Below are positions 17,655 to 26,462 of a DNA stretch of 64,000 nucleotides, piece by piece (positions within the stretch are counted from its first letter, which is position 1; every line of letters starts with the position of its first letter). The translations under genes and the position numbers were made by a program. Location of the stretch: the NCBI RefSeq assembly GCF_001307105.1, contig NZ_LGYN01000027.1:62001-126000 (forward strand), given 5' to 3'. The stretch is from Bacillus australimaris (GTDB lineage Bacteria; Bacillota; Bacilli; Bacillales; Bacillaceae). The notes under the pieces are model-generated. The model saw only the letters and a list, made by a program, of their open reading frames with translations. It did not search any database and was not told the origin of the DNA.

Positions 17655-18016
17655 AAGAGACGTTGTCCTATTTGAAAAAATGCCGCAAAGAGGCATAAAG
17701 AACCTACGATTGTGACTAATAAGTAGACAGCAAGTTGTCCAATTTGCCGTTCATGCAGCATAGTTGCAGCTTCTACACTAAATGTGGAGAATGTTGTAAA
17801 GCCACCGAAAAAACCGGTTCCAATAATCATAAGCAGTGGATCATTGTCAGTCACTGTACCTGTCAGTAAACCTAACCCGGCTGCGCCGAGTAAGTTGATG
17901 AGAATGATGCTATATGGAAAACGAGCATGAGATCTGGTTTTCTGAATTGATGTGCTGATGAAAAAACGAAGGGCACTGCCAATCCCGCCAGCAACAGCTG
18001 TATAAAATACAATCAT
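17651..18016 (-). CDS. crcB: fluoride channel FluC/CrcB, subunit 2
   Basis: 121 residues, four transmembrane segments, with GFFGGFTTFSTFSVE carrying both Phe-box positions. FluC channels are dual-topology dimers that expel F-. It immediately follows a second crcB (1-bp spacing), the usual Bacillus pair (yhdV position). Confidence 0.9.
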   Translation of the reverse strand: MIVFYTAVAGGIGSALRFFISTSIQKTRSHARFPYSIILINLLGAAGLGLLTGTVTDNDPLLMIIGTGFFGGFTTFSTFSVEAATMLHERQIGQLAVYLLVTIVGSLCLFAAFFQIGQRLF

Positions 18017-18412
18017 TTATCTGCTTCCTTTCTGCTGTTCATGTTGATGAAAAAGGCGCTGAGCGATGATCAGACCACATAAGGCAGCGCCCACTCCGGC
18101 AATCACAGAGAGCAGAATGTACATCACACTTGATGTGAACTGACCATTCTGTAATAAGAGGACCGTTTCTTTAGAAAAAGTGGACATTGTCGTAAAACCA
18201 CCGCAAAACCCTGTTCCAATCAAAGCGGCAAGATACTTTTTTCCCTTTTTGAATATAAAGTATCCTGTTGAAAAACCAAGAAGCAGACTGCCTGTTACGT
18301 TTTCGATCATCGTTGCATAGGGGAACGTCTGGCTGATAACGGACTGGCTTAGTTCATATCTGCAAAGTGTACCAACCAGTCCACCGATAAATACGGCGAG
18401 ATATGCTTTCAT
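18017..18412 (-). CDS. crcB: fluoride channel FluC/CrcB, subunit 1
   Basis: 131 residues with four transmembrane segments. The motif reads GFCGGFTTMSTFSKE: Met replaces the first Phe-box Phe after FTT. Pairing with the adjacent FTTFSTF copy suggests an obligate heterodimer. AAAGGAG precedes the ATG. Position equals yhdU in B. subtilis. No fluoride riboswitch was recognised upstream of the operon. Confidence 0.9.
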   Translation of the reverse strand: MKAYLAVFIGGLVGTLCRYELSQSVISQTFPYATMIENVTGSLLLGFSTGYFIFKKGKKYLAALIGTGFCGGFTTMSTFSKETVLLLQNGQFTSSVMYILLSVIAGVGAALCGLIIAQRLFHQHEQQKGSR

Positions 18413-18417
18413 TTACA

Positions 18418-19134
18418 TCATTTCTCCTTTAGAAAAAATAGAGGATGATCTGTCACAACCCCATCAATGGGGTATGTTTTGATCCGGTCGGCTGTTTTTT
18501 GGTCTTTCACTGTCCATATAAAGACATCCATCCCGAATGAATGGATGCGATCAATCCACCATCTGTTGATCATTGTTTTCTTCATATTAAGACAATCCGC
18601 AAATAAACTGTACTCCGCTAAGTTTCTTTTCGTCAACTTGAAGGCAGAGGGTTTTATAATAAAAGCTGTTCGAAGAGAAGGAGCATAAGCTTTGACTCTT
18701 TGAAGTGAAGCGTCATCAAAAGATTGAATCATGATGTGACGGGAATAGGCAAACCGGTTGATGATGTCGACAACTGCCTTTTCAATCCCAATCTGCCGTT
18801 TTGGATGCTTGATCTCAATCAGTATCCCGATACGCTGGCTGTATCTCTCAAGAATTTCTTGTAATGTAGGAATTCGTTCGTTGGTGTACTGTTGATCAAA
18901 CCAGCTTCCTGCATCCAGTTTCTTCAACTGATCCATTGTATAACTTTTCACGAGTCCGCTTCCGTTTGTCGTTCGATCAACGGTATCATCATGAATGACA
19001 GCTACTTGCTGATCCATTGTCAGCTGTACATCTAACTCAATATAATCCGCACCTTGCTGAACAGCTAAATCAAATGCGGCGAGGGTGTTTTCTGGGGCAG
19101 CGCTTGATGACCCTCTATGCGCGATAATATACAC
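18418..19134 (-). CDS. yhdW: glycerophosphodiester phosphodiesterase YhdW
   Basis: 238 residues beginning MYIIAHRGSSSAAPENTLAAF; the HRG...PENT and ELDVQLT/IHDD motifs are the GDPD metal and catalytic residues. It hydrolyses glycerophosphodiesters to glycerol-3-phosphate. No signal peptide, so cytoplasmic. GTG start with AGGAG upstream. First gene of a yhdW-crcB-crcB operon (2-5 bp gaps). Confidence 0.88.
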   Translation of the reverse strand: MYIIAHRGSSSAAPENTLAAFDLAVQQGADYIELDVQLTMDQQVAVIHDDTVDRTTNGSGLVKSYTMDQLKKLDAGSWFDQQYTNERIPTLQEILERYSQRIGILIEIKHPKRQIGIEKAVVDIINRFAYSRHIMIQSFDDASLQRVKAYAPSLRTAFIIKPSAFKLTKRNLAEYSLFADCLNMKKTMINRWWIDRIHSFGMDVFIWTVKDQKTADRIKTYPIDGVVTDHPLFFLKEK

Positions 19135-19383
19135 ATGCTCCAGCTCCTGACATAAGTTCTGGTCTTATCATATCAAATTTTTGCTGCTTTTCCTTCTTTA
19201 CTATATGGAGCGTAGGAGAGCTGTATGTAATGATGAATGGGATGTGCTGAGAAAGCTTGTTATATGAAAAATGGCAGGAATATCCCAAGCTATTATTGAG
19301 TAAATCTGAACTACATCATTTTTTCTTCGATCAATTTTGTCCAAATCGTCAGCGTTCGTCAAAATATTAGTGCTTTCGTCATG
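19135..19383. other. intergenic region yhdW / yhdX
   Basis: About 250 bp AT-rich DNA upstream of the yhdX promoter. I see no convincing gene or structured RNA in it; it must contain the yhdW promoter. Confidence 0.5.
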
Positions 19384-19411
19384 TTGACTGAAAATTCTGA
19401 TGTTTTATAAT
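19384..19411 (+). promoter_or_regulatory. SigA-type promoter of yhdX
   Basis: TTGACT (19384-19389), 16-nt spacer, TATAAT (19406-19411), immediately upstream of the yhdX ribosome binding site. Confidence 0.7.
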
Positions 19412-19432
19412 GATGAAAAGGAGGCGAGATGA

Positions 19433-19534
19433 TTGGGTAAAGGGAGAATTAGAGTGGAAGAACGTATTAAGGCCGAAACGGATGCTGAAATGTTTAAAGC
19501 GACTCTCCTTGATCAGGCTCAGAAGAAAAAGTAG
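19433..19534 (+). CDS. yhdX: YhdX small protein
   Basis: 33 residues from a TTG start: MGKGRIRVEERIKAETDAEM and a Lys-rich end QKKK. AGGAGGCGAG lies 5 nt upstream. I recognise the B. subtilis YhdX sequence type; it also sits immediately before mscY. A longer frame in another phase over the same bases is a shadow. Function unknown. Confidence 0.85.
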   Translation: MGKGRIRVEERIKAETDAEMFKATLLDQAQKKK

Positions 19535-19585
19535 TTTGCTGCCCGTCGATATGTCTCTAGCCAAAATTTCATATTTGAACATCAT

Positions 19586-19612
19586 GCCTCGGGGCCGGTC
19601 CCGAGGCTTTTT
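19586..19612 (+). terminator. terminator of yhdX
   Basis: GCCTCGGG / CCCGAGGC perfect 8-bp stem, 6-nt loop, T-tract. Confidence 0.9.
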
Positions 19613-19698
19613 ATGTAGAGGTCAGACATTTAAGAGAGGACATGAACGAAGGTTATATTATAAACTAGAGAGGATTGTTTTAAAGGAGAGAGACAGAT

Positions 19699-20787
19699 AT
19701 GTTTACACAAAAATGGATGGATACATATTTCACAGTAGATATCGCGATCCAAATAGGTATTAGCCTTTGTATTTTATTGCTTTTTTTATTGCTTCGGAAA
19801 GTATTTACGAAGTATTTATTTCAACTTCTTTTTAGGCTGACGAATCGGTCTAAAACGGAGGTCATTAACCAAATTGTTGTGGCATTTGAAAAACCAGCTA
19901 GACTGTTTTTTGTAGCACTTGGTTTATATTTTGCGTTAAGGCAGGCACCATACTTTGAGCATCATATGGATGTCATCATTAAATTGTATAGATCCTCCAT
20001 TATTTTGATGCTGACGTGGGGACTTTGTAATTTAACCGCAGCATCTTCCTTCTTATTTCAAAAGGTAAATTCGAAATTTGAATTAGAAATGGATGATATT
20101 TTAGCACCGTTTTTATCAAAGGTACTTCGCTTCATTATTATCGCACTAAGTATTAGTATCATTGCACAAGAATTTAATTATGATGTCAATGGACTTGTGG
20201 CAGGTCTTGGTCTAGGCGGCCTAGCTTTTGCGCTCGCTGCGCAGGATACAGTGGCTAACTTTTTTGGAGGGATTGTCATCATTACAGAGAAGCCTTTTAC
20301 GATGGGTGACTTTGTTGAGACGCCAAGTGTTCTTGGGACTGTCGAGGACATTACATTTCGAAGCACAAAGTTTCGAACACCTGCTGAGGCAGTTGTGACG
20401 GTTCCGAATTCTACGCTTTCTAAGGAGCCGATCACAAACTGGACTAGAATGAATAAACGTCAAATTACGTTCTCTGTTCGTGTTTCCTACAATACACCAA
20501 AGGAAAACATTGACCAGTGTATTAAGCGTCTCAAACAAATGCTTCACGAGCATGATGGTGTGCATAAGGAAACGATTATGGTGAATCTGGACGTATTGGC
20601 AGACAGTTATTTGAACTTGTTTTTCAACTTTTATACAAACACGACAGCTTGGTCTGAAAACCTCGATATTAAGCAAGATATTAACTATCGCATCATGGAT
20701 ATTTTCCACGAAGAAGGTGTAGAATTTGCTTTCCCTGGACAGACCATTTATATGAAACAAAAAGGTGAAAAGCAGGTAGGCCAATAA
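19699..20787 (+). CDS. mscY: small-conductance mechanosensitive channel MscY (YhdY)
   Basis: 362 residues: several N-terminal transmembrane segments, then the MscS pore helix (VAGLGLGGLAFALAAQDTVAN) and beta domain (GDFVETPSVLGTVEDITFRSTK). Releases osmolytes on hypo-osmotic shock. AGGAGAGAG upstream of the ATG. Closely followed by srtN (14 bp), probably the same transcript. Confidence 0.88.
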   Translation: MFTQKWMDTYFTVDIAIQIGISLCILLLFLLLRKVFTKYLFQLLFRLTNRSKTEVINQIVVAFEKPARLFFVALGLYFALRQAPYFEHHMDVIIKLYRSSIILMLTWGLCNLTAASSFLFQKVNSKFELEMDDILAPFLSKVLRFIIIALSISIIAQEFNYDVNGLVAGLGLGGLAFALAAQDTVANFFGGIVIITEKPFTMGDFVETPSVLGTVEDITFRSTKFRTPAEAVVTVPNSTLSKEPITNWTRMNKRQITFSVRVSYNTPKENIDQCIKRLKQMLHEHDGVHKETIMVNLDVLADSYLNLFFNFYTNTTAWSENLDIKQDINYRIMDIFHEEGVEFAFPGQTIYMKQKGEKQVGQ

Positions 20788-20801
20788 AGGAGGAATGGTG
20801 A

Positions 20802-21548
20802 GTGGATCAAACAAAGGTGGAAGCGCTAAGAGAGAGAATATCGCAGGCTTCACATATTACAGTCCTTTCAGGTGCGGGTATGAGCACAGAATCGGGTATT
20901 CCTGATTTTAGATCAACAGGTGGTCTGTGGACAGAAGATACTGCTCGCATGGAGGCGATGAGCCGGTCCTACTTTTTATCAAACCCTCATCAATTCTGGC
21001 CGAAATTCAAGGAATTGTTTCAGATGAAAATGAGCGGACAGTACGAGCCAAATAGCGGGCACACCTTTTTAGCCAGCCTTGAGAAACAAGGAAAGCATGT
21101 GGATATTTTCACCCAAAATATCGACGGCCTGCATAAAAAGGCGGGAAGCCAGCATGTATATGAACTCCATGGCTCCATTCAAACAGCTGCTTGTCCATCG
21201 TGTCAGGCGGTGTATGATCTTCCTTATTTATTAAAAGAAGAGGTGCCAGTCTGTCAAAGGATTTCCTCAGATGGCAGTACGTGTGGACGTGTGCTGAAAA
21301 CAGATGTTGTCCTTTTTGGAGACAGGGTAAAGCATTTTGATCAAGTAGAGTCATCACTTCAGAAAACGGACATGCTGCTCGTCATGGGAACTTCCCTAGA
21401 AGTAGCGCCAGCAAGATATATTCCAGAAGATGCAGCTCATCATCCTTCCATCTTTATGGTGATGATGAATCTGAGTGAAACAGAATTCGATCCGCTTTTT
21501 GATCTTGTCTTTCATGAACGAATTGGCGATCTCGTGAAAGCTTTATAA
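20802..21548 (+). CDS. srtN: NAD-dependent protein deacetylase (sirtuin)
   Basis: 248 residues from GTG with AGGAGG upstream. Motifs GAGMSTESGIPDFRS, FTQNIDGLH and ELHGS are the sirtuin NAD pocket and catalytic His; Cys pairs CPSC and C...C(G) bind zinc. It removes acetyl groups, for example from acetyl-CoA synthetase. Equivalent to B. subtilis SrtN/YhdZ. Confidence 0.93.
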   Translation: MDQTKVEALRERISQASHITVLSGAGMSTESGIPDFRSTGGLWTEDTARMEAMSRSYFLSNPHQFWPKFKELFQMKMSGQYEPNSGHTFLASLEKQGKHVDIFTQNIDGLHKKAGSQHVYELHGSIQTAACPSCQAVYDLPYLLKEEVPVCQRISSDGSTCGRVLKTDVVLFGDRVKHFDQVESSLQKTDMLLVMGTSLEVAPARYIPEDAAHHPSIFMVMMNLSETEFDPLFDLVFHERIGDLVKAL

Positions 21549-21554
21549 AGGATT

Positions 21555-21588
21555 AAAAAACCCCGCACTTTAGGATGCGGGGTTTTCT
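21555..21588. terminator. bidirectional terminator srtN / yheN
   Basis: AAAACCCCGCA / TGCGGGGTTTT, between convergent genes. Confidence 0.9.
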
Positions 21589-22443
21589 TTATTGCTGCAG
21601 TGGCTTCATTGTTTCATCAAGAACTTCAAATGTATAGCCCTTCGCTTTTAGCTGCGTAATTAGGCTGCCCAAGTATTTTGCGGTCGCAGGTTGATCGTGC
21701 ATTAAAATGATTTTTGGTTCTTTTGGATACTTTGTCTCCAGCACTTGCAGCTGATTTAATACTTCTGGTACGTATTTGGCGCTTTTATATTTCCAGTCAA
21801 GACTGTCAATGGTCCAGTCCCAGTATATAAAGCCTTTTTGTTTTAACCGTGTTTTTTGCTGATCAGTTAAATTTGGGACGCTGCCATAAGGTGTTCTCAC
21901 AAGATGTGTGTATTCACCTGTGACAGAAGCTAAAATGCGCTGATCTTCTTTCATCTCGTTCACGGGAGAATCACTTTTTTGATAAAAGCGTTTCACATCA
22001 TGCGTGATGCCATGAAGCCCTAACTGGTGCCCCTCTTGATGAAGTCTTTTCACAGCTGCCGGGTGTTCTTTTATCTGCGGTCCAAGCATAAAGAATGTGG
22101 CTTTCACTTGATGCGCTTTTAGCACATCTAACAGCTGATTAGATGTTGCTGATGGACCATCATCAAAGGTTAAAAAGATCGTTTGATCTGTTATATGTTT
22201 ATTTGAATTAATTTTAAAATGTGCATCTAATGTTTTTCTAGAATCATCTTTTGCTTTCAAACTAGTGCTCGTGTCTCTAAATTGACTGCTCGCAGACAAT
22301 TTCGCCGGCTGATCTGCTGCTTGCATATTGGTTTTGGACATATCCCAAATAAAAAAGAGGATTAGTGTCAGAATGACTAAACCAATCGCCTTTGTAAGCA
22401 GCATGGTGTTTGAAGGTGTCTTTTTTTTCGTAACCCGTTGCAT
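21589..22443 (-). CDS. yheN: polysaccharide deacetylase YheN
   Basis: 284 residues: N-terminal membrane anchor (about 16-33), then a NodB domain with Asp94/Asp95 (FLTFDDGPS) and metal ligands His144 and His148 (LHGITH). Carbohydrate esterase family 4; probably acts on peptidoglycan or a related glycan outside the membrane. Synteny with yheN next to dat. Confidence 0.85.
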   Translation of the reverse strand: MQRVTKKKTPSNTMLLTKAIGLVILTLILFFIWDMSKTNMQAADQPAKLSASSQFRDTSTSLKAKDDSRKTLDAHFKINSNKHITDQTIFLTFDDGPSATSNQLLDVLKAHQVKATFFMLGPQIKEHPAAVKRLHQEGHQLGLHGITHDVKRFYQKSDSPVNEMKEDQRILASVTGEYTHLVRTPYGSVPNLTDQQKTRLKQKGFIYWDWTIDSLDWKYKSAKYVPEVLNQLQVLETKYPKEPKIILMHDQPATAKYLGSLITQLKAKGYTFEVLDETMKPLQQ

Positions 22444-22663
22444 GACAATCTCTCCAATAAATCAAAAATTTGTGTAACTATGTAGTGGATTCTGTCTTTT
22501 TTCGATGTTTTTTGTCGTGTTCATATGGAGTCAGTATACAGGAAAAAAGAGCCTATGAATATAGAAGATGCTAAAAAATTGGAATCTTTTTGGTTATGAA
22601 TCTATATTTGTTACAATAAGGAGTTATCCATTTTAGATGATGTGAAATAATTCTGAATAATCA

Positions 22664-22692
22664 TTGAAACATACCCATTTATCCGCTAAGAT
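22664..22692 (+). promoter_or_regulatory. SigA-type promoter of dat
   Basis: TTGAAA (22664-22669), 17-nt spacer, TAAGAT (22687-22692). The rest of the 22444-22737 gap shows no gene. Confidence 0.6.
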
Positions 22693-22737
22693 AGCATCAG
22701 ATTCAACCATTATTGCAAAGCGAAGGGGAGATTCCAT

Positions 22738-23595
22738 ATGAAAGTCTTGTACAATGGAGAGATCGTTGAAAAAAAGGATGCACATGTTGATATTGAGGAC
22801 AGAGGCTATCAATTTGGTGACGGAGTCTATGAGGTCATCCGTGTATACAATGGTACTTTGTTTACATTAAAGGAACATACAGAGCGTCTGTTCAAGAGTG
22901 CAAAGGAAATCGGCATTCATCTGCAAGGTACAGTATCTGATATGGAAGAAAAGTTAAAACAGCTCGTCGCTCACAATCAATTAACAGATGGTGGTGTGTA
23001 TATTCAAGTCACGCGGGGAGTCGCACCTCGTAAACATCAATATAGCGATTCTCTTACTCCTCAAATCACGGCATATACGTTCCAAGTGAAAAAGCCTGTT
23101 CAAGAGCAGACAGCTGGTGCAAAGGCTATATTATCTGAGGATCTTCGCTGGTTAAGATGTGATATCAAAAGCTTAAATCTTTTATATAATGTCATGGAAA
23201 AGCAGAAAGCATCTGAAGCAGGTGCGTTTGAAGCAATACTCATTAGAGAAGGTTTTGTGACAGAGGGAACCTCCTCGAATGTATATGCCGTTATTGACGG
23301 CGTGATTCGCACTCATCCAGCCACCAATCTCATTTTAAACGGCATTACCCGTAGAAAGCTGTTAGAAGTATGTGAGGAAGAAGGGTATAGTGTTGAAGAG
23401 ACTCGTATAAGTAAAGAAGAACTGCTGCGCGCGCAGGAAATTTTCATCAGCTCCACGACAGCTGAAGTCATTCCGATTGTTGAAATAGATGGCGAGCCAG
23501 TAGGGGAAGGCGTTCCAGGAGAGCTGACAAAGCATGTACAGGAAGGCTTCCAGCAAAAAATTAAACATGAAAGTGAAGCATCCATTTCTTCATAA
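22738..23595 (+). CDS. dat: D-amino acid aminotransferase
   Basis: 285 residues, fold-type IV PLP enzyme. The PLP Lys is Lys144 in [10 protein letters not shown]; the phosphate-binding turn is TEGTSSNVY. It interconverts D-alanine and D-glutamate with 2-oxo acids, supplying peptidoglycan and poly-gamma-glutamate precursors. GAAGGGGAG precedes the ATG. Equivalent to yheM. Confidence 0.93.
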   Translation: MKVLYNGEIVEKKDAHVDIEDRGYQFGDGVYEVIRVYNGTLFTLKEHTERLFKSAKEIGIHLQGTVSDMEEKLKQLVAHNQLTDGGVYIQVTRGVAPRKHQYSDSLTPQITAYTFQVKKPVQEQTAGAKAILSEDLRWLRCDIKSLNLLYNVMEKQKASEAGAFEAILIREGFVTEGTSSNVYAVIDGVIRTHPATNLILNGITRRKLLEVCEEEGYSVEETRISKEELLRAQEIFISSTTAEVIPIVEIDGEPVGEGVPGELTKHVQEGFQQKIKHESEASISS

Positions 23596-23597
23596 AT

Positions 23598-23631
23598 AAA
23601 AAAGGCTGTAAACATTAGTTTACAGCCTTTT
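23598..23631. terminator. bidirectional terminator dat / nhaX
   Basis: AAAAGGCTGTAAAC / GTTTACAGCCTTTT, 4-nt loop, between convergent genes. Confidence 0.9.
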
Positions 23632-23640
23632 GTGATGCAT

Positions 23641-24165
23641 TTATTTCACAATAAGCACAGGGATATCTGATTTTGCTGATAGCTTTTCACTTACACTGCC
23701 AAATAGCATCTTTTTTAATCTGCTTTGGTCACGTGCTCCCATAACGATGAGGTCTGCTGATATTTCTTCAGCATATTCGATAATCGCTTCTGCTGGTTCT
23801 CCCTCAACAATTTCAATGGCAGCCTCAAACTGTTCCTCATTTAAAAGCATTCTTGCTTCCGCAACGACCTCTTCAGTATGGTCTTCAAAAATCAAGGGAC
23901 TTTGCTGTTCATCATGAGGTACATACACAGGAGGTGTTTGAAGATCTGCCGTACCGCCGCCGATATAAGCTCCGCCAGTCATTGGGCGCGGGGCATCAAA
24001 TACCTGTCTGCTAGATTTGCCATCATGTGCATAGGCAACGGTCAGCTGAGCATGCAAGGTTTTGGCTAAAGCGATTGCCTTTTTTAATGCTTTCTTACTG
24101 TCTTCATGTCCATCAAACGCAACGACCATCCGATCAGCTTGAAACAATGTCCTCATTCCTTTCAA
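23641..24165 (-). CDS. nhaX: universal stress protein NhaX (YheK)
   Basis: 174 residues with VVAFDGHEDSKKALKKAI at the N-terminus and the Usp ATP-binding motif GARDQSRLKKMLFGSVSEKL near the C-terminus. A central insert (about 55-85) is Pro/Gly-rich. The start is uncertain: TTG at 24165, ATG at 24156, or TTG at 24147, which has the best spacing after AAGGA. B. subtilis has nhaC next to nhaX; nhaC is missing here. Confidence 0.78.
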   Translation of the reverse strand: MKGMRTLFQADRMVVAFDGHEDSKKALKKAIALAKTLHAQLTVAYAHDGKSSRQVFDAPRPMTGGAYIGGGTADLQTPPVYVPHDEQQSPLIFEDHTEEVVAEARMLLNEEQFEAAIEIVEGEPAEAIIEYAEEISADLIVMGARDQSRLKKMLFGSVSEKLSAKSDIPVLIVK

Positions 24166-24265
24166 AAGGAGTCTTTACACACATGGTATACCCGTTATGA
24201 GAAAAAGATACACATAAAGGGAACCGACTTTTTGTTAGAAAATTTCATTTATTGAAAAATATTTA

Positions 24266-24293
24266 TTGACAAAATGGTGACAGCCACTATAAG
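24266..24293 (+). promoter_or_regulatory. promoter of the bmr leader
   Basis: TTGACA (24266-24271), 16-nt spacer, TATAAG (24288-24293), about 37 nt before the leader peptide start. Confidence 0.7.
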
Positions 24294-24330
24294 ATAAAAA
24301 AGGATTCAAGAGCCAAAAGGAGGAAATGTC

Positions 24331-24435
24331 ATGTGCAAACTTGGAAGAATGAAATCAAACTTCATGATTGGGTTGATTCACGTGACAATTACACCTTCAT
24401 TGGTCATTGAAAAGGAACACGTATGTTCCAATTGA
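24331..24435 (+). CDS. leader peptide of the bmrCD operon (BmrB-like)
   Basis: 34 codons, MCKLGRMKSNFMIG... to a TGA at 24433. AAAGGAGGAA precedes the ATG by 5 nt, a stronger site than most genes here. The end of the ORF overlaps a GGAACA/TGTTCC hairpin, and a rho-independent terminator starts 13 nt after the stop. In B. subtilis bmrB (yheJ) is a leader peptide that controls bmrCD by ribosome-mediated attenuation; the layout matches, but the sequence was not recognised as homologous. Confidence 0.65.
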   Translation: MCKLGRMKSNFMIGLIHVTITPSLVIEKEHVCSN

Positions 24436-24447
24436 TCGGATGAATCA

Positions 24448-24486
24448 AGGCGTATGTTGCGTATTTGTCAACATGCGCCTTTTTTT
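24448..24486 (+). terminator. attenuator 1 upstream of bmrC
   Basis: 12-bp stem AGGCGTATGTTG / CAACATGCGCCT (one G-U pair), 9-nt loop, followed by T-tract. It lies between the leader ORF and bmrC. Confidence 0.8.
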
Positions 24487-24493
24487 ATGATGA

Positions 24494-24529
24494 AAAGAGG
24501 CGTACCAGCCAGCTGGTGGCCTCTTTTTT
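24494..24529 (+). terminator. attenuator 2 upstream of bmrC
   Basis: AAAGAGGC / GCCTCTTT with inner ACCAGC/GCTGGT and T7 tail; second terminator in tandem before bmrC. Confidence 0.8.
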
Positions 24530-24600
24530 TGTTGGATTCATTTCGGATTTCGAAATAAAGGAATGGAAAACAACAAGTAAATGAAGAGGAGTGAAAGCAT

Positions 24601-24684
24601 GTGAACATGCCAAAATCAAGACAAATGACAAAAGCTCAAAGAATGAAACAAGGTGACTTGCAGGAAAATTTAGAAAGCGGCTAG
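24601..24684 (+). CDS. 27-codon ORF between attenuators and bmrC
   Basis: GTG start 9 nt after GAGGAG; encodes MNMPKSRQMTKAQRMKQGDL and seven more residues; stops 20 nt before bmrC. Lys/Arg/Gln-rich. It could couple translation to bmrC or be a small protein; no homologue recognised. Confidence 0.45.
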   Translation: MNMPKSRQMTKAQRMKQGDLQENLESG

Positions 24685-24704
24685 CTTGAAAAGGAGAGAC
24701 AAAC

Positions 24705-26462
24705 ATGTTTTCAGTATTTGCGAAATTAGGCTGGTTCTTTAAACAAGAGTGGAGGCGTTATACGATTGCTATTACGCTCCTGCTCATTGTGAATGTATTT
24801 GAAATGCTGCCGCCAAAATATCTTGGTCAGGCAGTTGATGACATTCGTTCTGGTCAATTTACAACATCCAGTATTTTGTTTTATGTGACTATTTTTTGTT
24901 TACTAGGTGTCGTCGTTTATACACTTACATATTTTTGGATGTATCAATTGTTTGGCGGCGCAAATGTCATGGAGCGTGTGATGCGCGGGAAACTGATGCG
25001 ACACTTGCTGAAAATGACACCGACCTTTTATGAAAAGAAAAAAACCGGCAACTTAATGGCATTAGGAACAAACGATTTAAATGCAGTTGCCTTAACGACG
25101 GGTTTTGGCGTTCTGACCTTAGTTGATTCCACTGCCTATATGCTGATGATCTTTTTTACGATGGGGATGACGATTAGCTGGAAATTAACTTTGATGGCGA
25201 TTATCCCTATGCCACTCATGGCGCTCTTAATTGCATTTTATGGCAGCAAGATTCATGATCGCTTTACAGTCGCTCAAGATGCATTTGGTGATATGAACGA
25301 TCGTGTCCTTGAATCAGTAGCAGGTGTTCGCGTCATTCGGTCTTTTGTACAGGAGAAACAAGATGTCGAACGCTTTCGCGAAATGACAGATGATGTATTC
25401 AAAAAAAATATGCGAGTGGCGATCATTGATTCATTGTTTGAGCCGACAGTGAAATTACTTGTGGGGATCAGCTACTTAATTGGAATCGGCTACGGAGCCT
25501 ATCTCGTGTTTCAAAGTGATTTAACCATTGGGGAGCTTGTCGCCTTTAACGTCTACCTTGGAATGATGATCTGGCCAATGTTTGCGATTGGCGAATTGAT
25601 TAATATTATGCAAAGAGGAAATGCGTCATTAGATCGATTGAATGATACACTCAGCTACAAGCCGGATGTAACAGATGCTGCTCAGCCAAAAACGTTACAA
25701 GAGCCGGGAGATATTCAATTTGATCATGTGACATTCAGGTATCCAACTTCATCTAAAAATAATCTCATTGATGTGTCCTTTACGGTTCGAAAAGGGCAGA
25801 CGATTGGAATTACAGGCAAAACGGGAAGCGGCAAAACGACCATCGTGAAACAGCTTCTGCGCCAGTATCCAACAGGTGATGGGCAAATCTTGCTATCAGG
25901 TGTTCCGATCCAAGACATTGAAATGGATCAACTATTTCAATGGATCGGATACGTACCGCAGGATCATATTCTTTTCTCGAAAAGTGTTGAACAGAATATG
26001 CGTTTTGGTCATCGGGACGCGAAGCAAGATGAGCTGACGCAAGCCATTAAAGATGCTTATTTTGAAAAGGATTTACGACTGCTGCCAGAGGGCCTTGAAA
26101 CCATGGTTGGGGAAAAAGGTGTGGCGCTGTCAGGCGGACAAAAACAGCGAATATCCATCGCACGTGCTTTATTAATTGATCCTGACATTTTAATTCTCGA
26201 TGACTCACTTTCTGCGGTAGATGCAAAAACAGAAACCGCTATTTTAGAAAATTTAAGACAAAATCGTCATGGCAAAACAACATTTATTACGACTCATCGT
26301 CTTTCAGCTGTTGAGCATGCGGATCTCGTTCTTGTCATGGAAGAAGGACGTATTGTCCAAAAGGGCACCCACAACGAACTCATCCAGCAAGATGGGTGGT
26401 ACAAAGAACAATTTCTGCGTCAGCAGCTGACAAATCAGCTGGAAGGAGGGGATGAGGCATGA
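24705..26462 (+). CDS. bmrC: ABC multidrug exporter half BmrC (YheI)
   Basis: 585 residues: six transmembrane helices, then an NBD with Walker A GITGKTGSGKTT, signature LSGGQKQR and Walker B ILILDDSLSAVD. Asp replaces the catalytic Glu after Walker B, marking the degenerate site of a heterodimeric exporter. Overlaps bmrD by 4 bp (ATGA). Exports drugs such as Hoechst 33342 and doxorubicin in B. subtilis and is induced by translation-blocking antibiotics. Confidence 0.93.
   Translation: MFSVFAKLGWFFKQEWRRYTIAITLLLIVNVFEMLPPKYLGQAVDDIRSGQFTTSSILFYVTIFCLLGVVVYTLTYFWMYQLFGGANVMERVMRGKLMRHLLKMTPTFYEKKKTGNLMALGTNDLNAVALTTGFGVLTLVDSTAYMLMIFFTMGMTISWKLTLMAIIPMPLMALLIAFYGSKIHDRFTVAQDAFGDMNDRVLESVAGVRVIRSFVQEKQDVERFREMTDDVFKKNMRVAIIDSLFEPTVKLLVGISYLIGIGYGAYLVFQSDLTIGELVAFNVYLGMMIWPMFAIGELINIMQRGNASLDRLNDTLSYKPDVTDAAQPKTLQEPGDIQFDHVTFRYPTSSKNNLIDVSFTVRKGQTIGITGKTGSGKTTIVKQLLRQYPTGDGQILLSGVPIQDIEMDQLFQWIGYVPQDHILFSKSVEQNMRFGHRDAKQDELTQAIKDAYFEKDLRLLPEGLETMVGEKGVALSGGQKQRISIARALLIDPDILILDDSLSAVDAKTETAILENLRQNRHGKTTFITTHRLSAVEHADLVLVMEEGRIVQKGTHNELIQQDGWYKEQFLRQQLTNQLEGGDEA

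Noticed and set aside
17256-18412. Prophage remnant around the SOS-box gene
   Set aside because: Only one phage-like gene; neighbours are conserved housekeeping genes.
19410-19763. 117-codon ORF over yhdX
   Set aside because: Different frame from the recognised YhdX protein and runs through its terminator.
20221-20853. 210-codon minus-strand ORF opposite mscY
   Set aside because: Shadow of mscY; the protein has no family features and no ribosome binding site.
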